A DNA stretch of 64,000 nt from Hansfordia pulvinata (taxonomy: Eukaryota; Ascomycota; Sordariomycetes; Xylariales). Where the stretch lies: NCBI GenBank assembly GCA_006538405.1, contig BJKQ01000004.1:2790001-2854000 (forward strand). The letters run 5' to 3'. Every line of letters starts with the position of its first letter. The stretch's first letter is position 1. Position numbers and translations under genes: made by a program. Of this stretch, positions 1 through 10,305 are shown in pieces. The notes under the pieces are model-generated. The model was not told where the DNA came from and searched no databases. It was given only the letters and a program-made list of their open reading frames with translations.

Positions 1-2240
1 GGCGAAGGAACAAGAAGAGGAGCAGGCGTAGAAGCGAAGCAATAGAGACAACAGGCAACAGAGGGAGGAGGATATTGCCGATTCATGCAACAGTCATGAC
101 AAGGCTTACAGGCCCAGCACGGGTAGCGGGCGCATAGACACGGACAGGGACGGAGATGGCCAGGCACGGTGGCGCGGGAGCAGAAGCATGACAGGTCGAC
201 CTGGGATTCGGCATGTTGAGGCGCCAGGCCCGGACTTGGGGGGGTGGATGGACGACGGCGGATGGAGGGCGAGCTCGGAGATGGGCGCGTCCAGTGCCTC
301 GGCGCAACGAGCGCCCTCCACTCCCACCCAACCCAACACGCTACGGGTGCAGGTGCTCGTACGCATGGAGGGCCCGCACGTCCGGGGCAGCCCAGGTGAG
401 AACGCCCGTACCCACCGCGCTGGCCAAAGTACCTGCGCCGCGGTTCGATGCCGGACGAGCATGCTGGCGGGTGGTGAGCTGGAAGTATCCTTGGGGGCAG
501 ATGTCCCGAAGGCTACATCTGGCCCCTTCCGTGACCCCCTATCATACGGGCATTCTTGCGTACCCACTCGAGTACCCAGCCCGATAAGCGACCCCAGATT
601 GACCTCTCTCGTGGGCACTACTCGTACTGGACGCACCAAGCTTGATGGCTCTGAAGGGAGATGGAGGCGATCCCGGGCATTGGATCTCCAAGCCGGGCTC
701 TCGGCTGGTACATCCGGTACCTGCATCGGTACGAGACACGCCCATCAGGCGAAGCATACTTGTGGCCCGCGGTATTCACGGAGTAGATGGCTGGCGCCGT
801 CGGGTGGCTTCCCGGCGACCGGATACTTCGCAGCTACACCGACAAGGGTGCACGGCTACTCGTACCTCTGGAGAGAGACTCCCGTCAGCGGGCATTGGGA
901 TGTTTTGCTGGCAGCGACCGAGGAACTCTCACCACGCTCCGCATGTGAACGAGAATGCCGAGCGCTCTCCACGCGCCGGCTATTCTCTCATGGCTCGGCA
1001 GCCCTCTGCAGGTGTCATCTGCGTACCCGTGGCTTCACGGTGCCTCCATACAAGCTACCTGTAGAGCACCTTTCATGCGCAGGCACGCGTCACCTGCAGT
1101 GTCCATGACTAGAATCCAAGGCTGCATCGGCGGTTGTGCATTCTTTGCTGCTCAGCATCGCTGGGCTCGCTATGCGCTGCGAGTTTCTACACAGACGTAT
1201 TAGGTAAAAATGTCCGGACCTAAGTACTCCAAGATTCGACAAGCAACAGTGGCGGGGACATTGCGGATCAAAGTAGCTGTCTCACCACCTCTGTTCACTC
1301 GCCTGGTGTCACGTCGATGATGATTAAGGGCAGAGTAGTGTGCTGGCATATCGATGGACGCGGTATACAAGGCAGGCAATGCTGCTGTTGCTCGCGCAGT
1401 GGGCTTTGCGCTCGCCACTTGAACATGAAGCCACCTGAATACCAGCGATAAGCCTAGCGAGAACGAATGCACTATCCGCGGGCAGGGTCTGGCTCATTGT
1501 ATACTCGTACACCTTTCCGTCAAAATAGCGAGGAAGAGTTGTCTCTGCCATACCAAGTTATCATTGCAGCCTCGGAATCGCCAAGCCGAGCCTCAGTGGT
1601 TCTGATGGTGTTATCGAAGACTCTAGAGGAAAATAGTAACAATGGCTACTCTTATCCTCATTACTTGCCCTGTTTCCCGTCCTCACGGCAGTCTTCGACA
1701 ATGGTTCCCACCGATACGAAATGATCGGAGATGCGGCTGCGTGAGGTGCGACCACTGTCTGAAGATTTAATATAGACGTGGCGTCCGACAATGATGACAA
1801 GACCCTCGCGTAGCCATTGTCGATTTCGGTTCCTGACGATCTGGGTACAAGTCAGCCAAGCTCCAGGCGAGACTAGATCCAAGGTAGCTGAGAGAAGGGG
1901 CTTACGTTGTAGTGATCTGTACAACATTTTGGTGACTCGGCGTTCCGGGACAGATAGGCTTTTGCAAAGCGCCTGATATTCGGTTCTCGGAGGGCAGCAG
2001 AGCCACAGACGTGCTCGGTTGTATCCTGATGCGCAGACAGAGCTCAGACGAGCCGAGTCAAGGTCGGAACTCGGTTGTTCGCGCATCGCAACAGCAGCAT
2101 GTCGGTAGCCGTGAGCAGAGGACCCGGAGGGGGGGGAAAGGGCATGCAGAGAGTCCAAAGCACGCAGCCCACGCGGCCATCCCACTTTGTTGTTGGGGCT
2201 CGGGCGCGTCCCTCGTTTGTCCGAGTCGCGCTCACAGTCT
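1..2240. other. Left-edge spacer, no supported gene
   Basis: I see no convincing gene here. Open frames up to about 300 codons exist on the plus strand (from 188), but their composition is Arg/Ser/Thr/Gly-rich and changes little between frames, and they show no domain, signal peptide or plausible splice structure. Three exact copies of the TACTCGTA octamer lie at 619, 857 and 1502. The first 80 bases are purine-rich on the plus strand, as in a pyrimidine-rich promoter or leader of a minus-strand gene lying to the left, but that is only an inference. Confidence 0.5.
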
Positions 2241-2540
2241 TCAGTCGAGGTCGACATCCATCGCGTCGCCGGCCCCCGCCCCCGCGCCCCCGCCGCCCCC
2301 GCGCCTCTGCCGCGCTTCCATCGTCTCGGCGCGCGCCCTCAGCCGCGCCTGCCGGACGCCCTCGACGTACGCGCCGTGGCTCTTGATCTGGCACAGCCCG
2401 GCGCGCGCCAGCGACCGCACGACGGCGTCGGCCTGCGCCCGCGGCGGGGCCCGCAGCGTGTCCACGGCCGCGGCGTCGAGGAGCTCCGCCTCCGGGTTCG
2501 CGCCGAAGCCGGGCGGTACCGTGAATGGTGGCGCCGGCGC

Positions 2541-2575
<35 letters not shown>

Positions 2576-3137
2576 CGCTGCGGTGGTGTTGGTGGTGGTG
2601 GTGGTGGTGGCCACTGGGGCCGGGGCGGTGTCGCTGCTGCTGGTGCTGCTTGTGCACGGCGGACGGCCCGGCCTCGCTGACCGCGACGTTGCGGAGGAAC
2701 GCCTCGCGCATGACGCGGGGCACCCCGACGGGCGGGCACTGGAAGCCGTTGGCGTCGGCAAAGTTCTGCAGGTCGTCGCCGCCGTCGCCGCCGTGGTCAG
2801 GCGATTGGAGGCTCGCGCTGAACTCGGCGTCGCGCCTCTCGTACTCGCTGCGCAGGCGGTCCCGCTCGCGCCGCAGCATCGCCAGCATGTTGGCGCGGAC
2901 GGCCGCCTCGTCGTCGTCGAGCGCCTGCATCGAGGCGGCGAAACGCGTGTCCTCCGCCGCGTCCGCCGCGTCCTGGGTGCTGCCGGCGGGGTTGTCTGTG
3001 AGGGCGGCGCCGCTTACGGCCGCCGGAGGGGGCTGCGTCAGGTCCTCGGTCACGCGGGAGAACATGGCCGGCGTGAGGTCTTACGGGATGGTCAGCGGCT
3101 CGTAGGCACGGCGCTGTTGCTGGTGAGGGTCGGGCAT
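2241..3137 (-). CDS. Orphan His/Ser-Asn-repeat protein, in-frame TAA near N-terminus
   Basis: I do not recognise the family. The uninterrupted frame starts at ATG 3065 and encodes 274 residues. It has an acidic/Ala-rich N-terminus, a charged helical stretch likely to form a coiled coil (residues about 60-85, containing RRERDRLRSEYERRDAEF), a conserved-looking segment around FQCPPVGVPRVMREAF (about 108-123), a His-rich tract, a (Ser-Asn)n tract made by a GCTGTT repeat, and an Ala/Arg-rich tail ending in an acidic MDVDLD. There is no signal peptide or membrane segment. The same frame continues upstream through TAA (3081-3083) to ATG 3137, adding 18 natural-looking residues (MPDPHQQQRRAYEPLTIP). 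The true start is therefore uncertain: either 3065, or 3137 with an acquired stop. A splice around the TAA was tested and fails on frame. Confidence 0.6.
2541..2612. repeat. GCTGTT hexanucleotide repeat followed by GGT repeat
   Basis: About six GCTGTT units (2541-2577) are followed by a GGT-rich run (2581-2612). Both lie inside the minus-strand orphan gene and encode its Ser-Asn and His tracts, so length changes here would alter the protein without shifting frame. Confidence 0.85.
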
Positions 3138-3660
3138 GGTGATGAGTTGGCGGGCCGGCCTGGCGCGCCGAGACGGCCCTGGCCGAGGAAGAATGAGTTT
3201 GATGGATCTGTGAATGACGGTGATGCAACCAGATGTGGACGGAATCGTGTATGAGGTTTGACTCGGTCGCACGGCGGTGTGCTCTGGTTTGCGGCGTGAC
3301 TGGATTGGATGTTGCCGGAGCTGGACACCTGCCTCGGGAGCTGGTGCTTTTGGCGTCTTTCCGGTGCACTGCGTTGGGTGGGTTGGGCAGGCCTGTCACC
3401 TCAACTAACAAACGCTGCGGACGACACCACCGCACGCATGGATGGAAGCCGCTTGCATCCTGCCACTGACACTCGTGCGACCTTGCAACCCTCCTGACTT
3501 TGCGCACAATTGTCATTAACACAACACACTACAATGTTTTGAATGGCTGCGTACTTCTAGTAGGAGGTATTTTGGATGACATGGCCGGGCGAGATAATCC
3601 GGACCCATTTGGTGTGGGCGCGCCCCCGTTTCCTACGCGTATAGCCACATTGGCACTGCA
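3138..3660. other. Spacer between orphan gene and cutinase-like gene
   Basis: It holds the upstream region of the minus-strand orphan gene and the 3' flank of the minus-strand cutinase-like gene. No further gene, tRNA or repeat was recognised. Confidence 0.5.
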
Positions 3661-4647
3661 TTAAGCAGCCAACACCCCGATTGTCCCTTTCTTTGGGTTG
3701 CTTACGGGCAACTGACTCCCTTCTTGGCTTTCACGGCCGATCTCCTGTATTTTTTGATCCAGCTGCGCTTGTCCCATGCCCCTCCCTTCGGACTGCAGAG
3801 CCTTGTTCGCGAGGAACTCGATCCCAGAGTCGACAGCCCCTCGGTAATGGTCGTGCGGGAAGGCGTACGGCAATAGCCACCCTGTGGTGAAAATCCGTCA
3901 GCTTGGTCTCTGCAGTCTTCGGACAGTGAGGCCTACCAGTTTTGCACCAAAAATCGCCATCCCGGCATACTATCAGAGACTTGTCGTTTGGGAAGTCCTT
4001 TACTTTATACGCGAAATCTTTCTTCCCGGGCCCGGTCGACACTTTGTGGCTGCTGGCCTTCGTGTCCCCGTACAGAAAAATCCCTAGTATCCTCTCTTTG
4101 AATTCTGTCCCTTTGGCGCCATCAGGCAGTAGATCTTTTCTCTCCAGGGCCGAGTGCATCAGGGCCGCTCCCTGGCTGTATCCGGCCAGAAGGAGGGACG
4201 AATCCGGACAGTGCCGTTGGATCGTTTGCAGAAGGTCGAGCAGGGCCTTCGCGTCTTTCGTGTTGCTCCCGTGCGGCCATTTGAAGTTGGGAAACAGACC
4301 GGCGTCGTATTCAAAAGACATGACGGTGATTCGGCCTTTTAGCTGCTCATATAGCCCCGTCACTATCGAGGGGCCTCCCTTCTCATCGATGCCCTGTCCG
4401 ACTCGTTAGTCCAGGACGCAAGTGAATGGCAGCACACGTCGCTCACCCAAGGCCAAGGCTCTTTCGTGCCGCGAACATAGATGTACATGTATCTGTTGCA
4501 ATCTCGGTCAGGATGCTTGACGTCGTATCCGTTTTCGGGAGTCTCAATCCCGTTCTTCGTTTTCGACTCCCAGAACCATCTCGGACGGATGGGCTCTGCA
4601 GCCGCGATAGCACACAGCAGACACAGCAGAGTTGTGAAGCGCATCAT
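3661..4647 (-). CDS. Secreted cutinase-like esterase (CE5 family)
   Basis: A three-exon gene of about 292 residues: exons 4447-4647, 3937-4393 and 3661-3881. The introns are 4394-4446 (GTGAGC donor, ACTAAC branch, CAG) and 3882-3936 (GTAGGC donor, CTGAC branch, CAG); removing both restores one open frame. The N-terminus (MMRFTTLLCLLCAIAAA) is a signal peptide; ATG 4647 or 4644 is the start. The nucleophile elbow GYSQGAAL gives the catalytic Ser. The C-terminal part has the spaced cysteines and acid of the family (CRDGDFWC) and a late His in PHDHYRG, completing a Ser-Asp-His triad in the order known for cutinase and acetylxylan esterase. The protein is longer than classic cutinases (about 200-230) by an N-terminal WFWESK-type extension and a C-terminal Gln/Lys-rich tail. 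Expected to hydrolyse ester bonds of cutin, hemicellulose or similar polymers outside the cell; the substrate cannot be told from sequence. Confidence 0.85.
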
Positions 4648-5302
4648 CTCAATCTCGCAGGCGACACAAATCCAGATGCCGACGCGAAGGTTCAAGGACT
4701 TCGCTCTCGAGGGATGAGCCCTGGCTCTTTTGAGGAAAACGTCTGGGCTGCAATTCTCGAATATGCCAGCACGGTGCTTGCGGTGATGGTAGCGGGTTTA
4801 GGCTGCTTGTACGCGGCAGCGGTGGCGATGCGCCATGCCGAATAGCTGTATCAATGCTCAATCATTTGGACCCCAATGCAATCCTGCCCGGACTGTCGTG
4901 CTTCGTCGAGTAGCGCGGGCCCGCACCTTGCTGTGTGAACAATGGCCTATAGGTGTGATCCGCATGCGGCAAATACAGCGAGCCTAGGGCTAGGGGATCG
5001 CAAGCTCACAGTTGTGACCCATGGCTGCCTGCTCAGCTGAACGCGTGGCGATGTGGATTGGAAGAACATTTTTACAGTACTAAATCTGGAGCTTTATCGC
5101 AGGCTGGACTATACTTTCGACGTCTTGGTCGATAGGCTTCCCCGACGCCATTGCCCAATGGAGTGACGCTCTTACTGTACAGGCGAATAGGATGGTTGGG
5201 GGGCTACTGGGAGGCAAATGGAGCGGCTGGTTCAAACGCCGGATCGACACCGTACAGACGGACTGGGGGAAGGATTGCTTCAAGGTGATGCTGCAGCACC
5301 CC
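4648..5302. other. Spacer, cutinase promoter side and RNase III 3' flank
   Basis: The left part is the upstream region of the cutinase-like gene (minus strand). The right part is the 3' flank of the RNase III gene. No other gene was recognised. Confidence 0.5.
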
Positions 5303-6600
5303 TCATTCTGCCTTCTGTATTGTCTCTGGCGCATCCGACAGCGCTCGAGCGGCCAGAAAGTCCTGCTTCATCTTCACAAACCTCCCCATCAGCTTCTTGT
5401 TGTCGATGGCTCGTTGGGCGGCCTGCTGGCCCGCGTCCTTCTTGCTCAGTCCGCCTCCCCAGCCAAGCTGCAGCCTCGTCTCTCCCCAACCCGTCAGAAA
5501 CACCCCCACGCTGAACCAGGGCACTTTCAGATTCTTGGCTGTACGCGGCTCGCCAATATCTTCGTAGGCGATTGTAATGCCCTTCGCCGCAATCATCTGT
5601 GCCAAAGTCACCTTTGCGTTGGGCGGAGGCGGCTGACCCGTGGACACTTCTTGAGGCGCTTGGGACCGAGATCGATCTGTTGGCTTGCTCTTGAATTGTT
5701 TGGTGAGCTCATCAGATAAGATCGACGCAAATATTGCCTTGAGCCATGCAGCGACGCGCGTGGTGCCGTCCGGGCCGTCAAGTACCAGCGCTGCCACGTA
5801 TGATTCGAACAGATCGCCACAGACTTTGATGGCTGTCTTTCCTGCCGTGGTCTTTCCCACATGGTATGGTTTCAGTCTGCCATTTTTATCAGGAGCCATG
5901 CCCAGATCTAGATCTGGTGGGAGATATGCCACGTCGAGGAGGCCGTAGTGGATGGTGAATTTCGCCAGCGCCTCGTTTCTGACCAGTCGCTCCCGCAGCT
6001 GCGCACATCGCCCAGGACTCTGGTCCGGGAACGAGTTGTAAACGTAGGCCGTGGCTATGACTTGCAGGTAGGCGTCGCCCAGCCATTCAAGGCGCTCATA
6101 GTTTACGCCGCCGCTGTTGCTGCTCACCGCGCCGACATGCGTCAAGGCTTCTGTCTCAAGGCGCTTGTCGGATATCGGAGGGAGAGGCGGCAGCGCATGG
6201 TCACCAGCCGGCACGTCTGAAGGTGCAAATCTGGTGAGCATAGTGGGTGTCGGCACAGGCATGGCGTTTTGCGTCTCCCGTGCGCGCTTGGACGAGCCGC
6301 CTTGTGGAATTGCCTCCCCTGGCAAATGCTATGAAGCTGTGAGCAGGCCGAAAGAAAGAATCGTAGAATATCATTTACCTCATTGTCTTCTAGCCAGCGA
6401 ACAGCTGGTTGGAGTTGATCATTACGCGTTTTGATGATGCCGTGGACGACATCGGGGTCGGGCTCATGCCGGACCGCAGCGAGGTCATCTTTCAGAGCCT
6501 TGGCGGCGCGCAGAAGCTCATCGGCACGGGCTATGGCCTGTTCCACTGTTGAACTATCGTTAGAAAATTGCTGAAAGGACCGTTTCTGCATGACGCCCAT
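5303..6600 (-). CDS. Ribonuclease III with dsRNA-binding domain (Rnt1-like)
   Basis: Two exons, 6379-6600 and 5303-6328, give about 415 residues. Intron 6329-6378 has donor GTAAAT, branch GCTCAC and acceptor CATAG; other AGs leave a stop or the wrong frame. After a Lys-rich helical N-terminus comes the RNase III domain with signature YERLEWLGDAYLQVIAT and the second catalytic motif CGDLFESYVAALVLDG, so the acidic metal-binding residues are intact. A C-terminal dsRNA-binding domain follows (from about KVTLAQMIAAKG to KKDAGQQAAQRAI). A single RNase III domain plus one dsRBD without helicase or PAZ identifies the Rnt1 type, which in yeasts cleaves pre-rRNA and snRNA/snoRNA precursors in the nucleus, rather than Dicer. 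The start is taken at ATG 6600; ATG 6591 and 6675 are alternatives in the same frame. Confidence 0.88.
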
Positions 6601-6934
6601 TCGTCGTATTGTCGTGGTTGACGTGATGCTGTCCAGGTATTTTTTGATGGGGCATTCTCGATCGTGAATGAACATGCAGCCAGCGGCGTTGAGGTGGGCT
6701 CAAGAAGTATCCATGTACCTGCCCTGCCCTGATGGCGTACCCAAGTACATGCAGCTACCTTACGTAAGGTACATGTACCGCGGCAGCCGGGCGGTCCACA
6801 TCGAATGGCAGCTGCGCTAGCGCCAGGTAACTTCTGTCTCGACGTGATTTTTCAACCTCGTCCTCAAGTCGAGCCCTTTGCGACGCGCCCACTACCCAGC
6901 AACGTCGCGTGCCGTTCCCTTCACAGCCGCCACA
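6601..6934. promoter_or_regulatory. Bidirectional promoter, RNase III / mS33
   Basis: About 330 bp separates two divergent start codons, so both genes must draw on this stretch. It contains a near-perfect palindrome around 6760-6775 (CTTACGTAAG followed by GTACATGTAC). No TATA-like box was recognised. Confidence 0.55.
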
Positions 6935-7407
6935 ATGTCAGTCCCACGGGCGAGGGTCCTGGACCTGTTGAAGGTAAGTGTCTCGTGTTCGTGGCTCCTG
7001 GCCGTCCCGATCACTCGGCAGGCGATGCGACGAGACTGATAGCGACAAGACCCAATGCCAAATTTTCTCGACCACCTACAACCCTGAGGGCGTACGAGCC
7101 GGAAATAAGATCCTGCGACAACGCCTGCGAGGCCAGCAGCTGGCGAAATACTACCCGACGAAAGGACCCAATCTCAATACCCTGGCCCGCGGCTTCGACA
7201 AGTTTGAGCTCGAAGTCATCGACGAGGCCGAGGAGGACCGCCAGGAACATCTCGCTGGGTACGCCCGTCCCTCGCGTCGTGATGCGCGATTCCGCACGCT
7301 CCGGGAGATGCTTACTGACCTGTTCCTCCCACAGACTGCTCGCGAGAGGCAAGAACGCGCCGAAGAAGAAAAAGGCCGCCAAGGGTGTGGCCGAGAAGAA
7401 GAAATAG
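6935..7407 (+). CDS. Mitochondrial small ribosomal subunit protein mS33 (Rsm27/MRPS33)
   Basis: Three exons (6935-6973, 7050-7258, 7335-7407) encode 106 residues. Intron 6974-7049 has GTAAGT, an ACTGAT branch and an AAG acceptor. Intron 7259-7334 has GTACGC, a TTACTGAC branch and CACAG. The start context CACAATGTC is good and the first exon encodes only 13 residues. The protein carries the family core (CQIFSTTYNPEGVRAGNKIL followed by RQRLRG) and the usual Lys-rich tail (NAPKKKKAAKG). Length and motif order match fungal mS33, a component of the head of the mitochondrial small subunit. It is divergently paired with the RNase III gene, so an RNA-processing enzyme and a ribosomal protein share one promoter. 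Confidence 0.9.
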
Positions 7408-8015
7408 AGAGATGGGGACGACCTGTACATGAATGTAGACCAATATCATCGGCGTTATCTGCTGTCAAGATAGCATTTGCAATCGAAATATCCAGCCGAC
7501 GGCGGCTTGCAACACTGCTTCCCGAACCCCACGCTGCCACTTGGCGACCGCTCTGAGCCCACTCGACGGCCTCCCATCTACGTTGCCAGTCACCACCGAT
7601 ATCCCCCACGATTACCGACTCGACGAGGCACTGTGTGGTGCGCTCTGAAGCGCCAGGCCTGACATCTGAATGGTTCGAAATGGGGTCATGACCAGCAGTA
7701 CAATGGGCCGGAGTGAAGTGCATTTACTGCTCATCAGAGGGCAAGACAAGAAGACTGGATTCGTGCATCGATTCGGACGTGCCTGGGGCTCTGCGTTTAT
7801 CTTCGAGGGCGAGCAATAATCACGGACTCGGGCTATCCGTCAACTCGATGCCCCTAGCCAGCCAATACCAACGCTTATCGAAATAGAGCCCAATGGTGTA
7901 TGCCACGGAGGTGACCAACTCAGAACCGCGCTGCTTCAGACTTCCGACATTGCTTGCCAATTTCTGGTACTTATTACTATTTTATTCGCGGCTGGTTCGA
8001 CTGACACCACATCGA
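7408..8015. other. Convergent 3' spacer
   Basis: This spacer lies between the 3' ends of mS33 (plus) and the KPWE protein gene (minus). Nothing beyond probable 3' untranslated sequence was recognised. Confidence 0.55.
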
Positions 8016-9039
8016 TCAACTGCTTCCCCCCTGCGCCAATGCCGCCGACCCCTGGGAAGCTGTGGCGGCGTGCCGCTCCCACGGCTTGGGCGGGGCCTGC
8101 ATTCGGCCGTGGTGCGAGATGACGGCTTCCTCGTCCCCGACGACCGTGTCCGGGATCTCGCGGATGCCGGGGATCTCCTTGCCCGTCTGTAGGAAGGCGA
8201 GTATCTCCTCAAACTTCTTCGGGTACGGCTCTTTGCTGCTACTGCTCCCCGAAGCGTTGGCGGCAGACTTGGGCACGTAGAGCTGCGCCTTGGGCGCGGC
8301 CGCTTGCCAGCTAGGCTGCTGGCTGCCCCCTTCCTCTGCCTGCTGCTGTGACGGTCGGGGGAGGACGTCTGCGGAGGACAGGCCCGAGTCTGCGGTGGTA
8401 TTGGCGGTGGTGCTGCCGGTCTGAGATCCGTCGCTGACGTGCTGCAGCGCGAGGGCGCCTAGGGGATCACGCAGCTCGACGAGCAGCTTGGCCAGGGTCC
8501 TGTTGTTGGGGTCTGGCTGTTTCGATCACGGTCGCACGAAGCCGCACCTGTTAGTTGCCTCACGTGACGTTGAAGAGATGCAGGGCCGCAGAGTTGATGG
8601 GCATGTTCACAAGCTCACCTGGTTCATGACTTCGGCGGCAACAGCCTGCTCGGACACAACGCGGGGCTGCTGACGGCCGCAGCGGGCCAGCCACTGGTGG
8701 TACTCGGAGGGGTCGACGGCGATTCCGGTCACATGGCTGAAGCGGCGGGCCCTCTCCGCGGCGGCAACCTCGGCGCGGCTCTGGTGGGCGTGCGCGGGGT
8801 CCTCGAGGGCGGCGACAAGCTGAGACTGCACGGTTGGGTGTCAGCTTGGGATGCGCGCACGTCGTGAACACGGACAGGCACTGATCACATCATACAGCAA
8901 AAACGCTGTCCGTCTGCCAGGGGAATGAGTCGAAGGCTTGGTGTCTGGCGTCGGGATCGTGGGCGGCGCGTTCCCGGATAACGGCCATGGAGCTGGCCAT
9001 GGAGGCGGCCCGTGTCTGATCCTCGACATTGTCGGCCAT
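8016..9039 (-). CDS. KPWE-motif protein, peroxin-39-like (PTS2 import factor)
   Basis: Three exons (8896-9039, 8619-8825, 8016-8516) give 283 residues. Introns 8826-8895 (GTATGA, GCTGAC branch, TGCAG) and 8517-8618 (GTGAGC, ACAG) are both phase 0. The N-terminal two thirds are Ala/Glu/Arg-rich and probably helical (start MADNVEDQTRAASMASS), followed by a Ser/Thr/Gln linker. The C-terminal part carries YPKKFEEILAFLQTGKE, then IPGIREIPDTVV, and near the end the tetrapeptide KPWE (about residues 261-264). This helix plus IPGI..IPD plus KPWE arrangement is the hallmark of the small KPWE family that includes yeast Yjr012c and human C6orf226, named PEX39, which bind the PTS2 receptor Pex7 and aid import of PTS2 cargo into peroxisomes. 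Assignment rests on the motif; the longer N-terminal region is not explained by it. Confidence 0.72.
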
Positions 9040-10305
9040 CGCGGCGGATAGGTCTGCGCAGCCAGCAGGGATGATGTGTGTCTTTTGTGTAGCCGCAACA
9101 GTGTTCTTGGATCGGCTTGCAGTCCGTGAATATTTAACGGACGCCCATGGGATGTCCCCGCGATGGATGGTTTTGGGGGCGGGAGGCAGTCCATGATTGC
9201 GGTACAACGTCGCCCCACCTGCGACGGCCCCCGGGTCGAGGCCCGGAGCGGAAGCCGAGGCAGCCCAGCATTGCGCTACGAATGGCCTGCAAGCAACTAA
9301 CTACGTACCCGTGCCGTGATCATTCGGTCCTGGGATGCTGATCATTTCCACCACTCCAGTGCAGACCTGCGTCAGGATAGGGCTCTTTGGTGGATTCCAG
9401 GTGCCAGAGGTCTTTGTACGCAGGAACGCTCCCAGCCAGCGATTTCGCGGATGCCAGCCAGTGGTGCACCGTGCGACATGTCGATCCAGTGTACTGGATA
9501 TCAAAAGTTAGGTATGATTGCTCCATAGAAGCGGCCCACGTCTCTTCCAAGATTCATGATATTTGAGCTGGATGCCGCCTCTTCCCTCCAGAGGGTATCA
9601 CAGGGCTTGTCACGCTTGTGCAGTCCATGTCGCGTGCTCCTGCGGATGAATGGACCAGGCAGTGGAGGGCTCAGGGACAAAGGTGGGGCAATACCGGCGG
9701 GAATGTCCACTGGACCTTGGAAGCCATCCAAATTCGGTGCGCGGAGGTACCCACCAGCTTTAGTTGAGCGGAGTGGCCCAAAGCCGCCCTGTAGCCTTTC
9801 AGGCGGTCGCTCGTACTCCGTACATGCAGAGGACCACAGGACATCGCACCCGTCTGCAGAACGTCACTGCCACCTGCAAATCGCATCGCACCTCGATTTC
9901 TCGTCCCTTGGACATTGGCCCTCGAATCTGCCCTCTCGCATTTCCATTCCCTGGCGACGCGACTCGTGAGTGCTTCGATCATCCCCGCCCGGCCACGTCC
10001 AGCCGGCCACCTGCTCCGGCCCGTCCTTGTACGCCACGTCAGACGGAATCGTCCCATCTGTCCATAGATGCAGGCTTCCCCTGCCCGCTAGTTATTCGCC
10101 CGCGACCCGACCGGCACAGGCACCTCTTACAGCCTGCCGACTACGATACCCGCCAGCACTTCGAGCCCCGAGCGGCCTTGCCTCGCTCTTGTCGCTACTC
10201 GCTATCGTCTCTGCGTCCTCGCCTTTGCCGTGCGGTCTGCTTCTTGCCAGAATCAACCTCGCCATCCCGTCAGGTCGCTGACAGCGATCCGTCCCAATCC
10301 TTCCA
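9040..10305. promoter_or_regulatory. Divergent spacer, KPWE gene / PP2C gene
   Basis: About 1.27 kb separates two divergent genes. Pyrimidine-rich sequence increases toward the PP2C start (about 10,100-10,300), as in fungal promoters and leaders. No third gene was recognised; open frames here are C-rich shadows. Confidence 0.5.

Noticed and set aside
188..1108. 306-codon plus-strand open frame near the left edge
   Set aside because: Random-looking composition, no hydrophobic or domain structure, and other frames of the same stretch are similarly open.
3033..3084. Intron starting at GTAAGA to remove the in-frame TAA of the orphan gene
   Set aside because: The only nearby acceptor (GACGCAG) gives a 52-nt intron that shifts the frame into a stop, and the branch point would lie too close to the acceptor.
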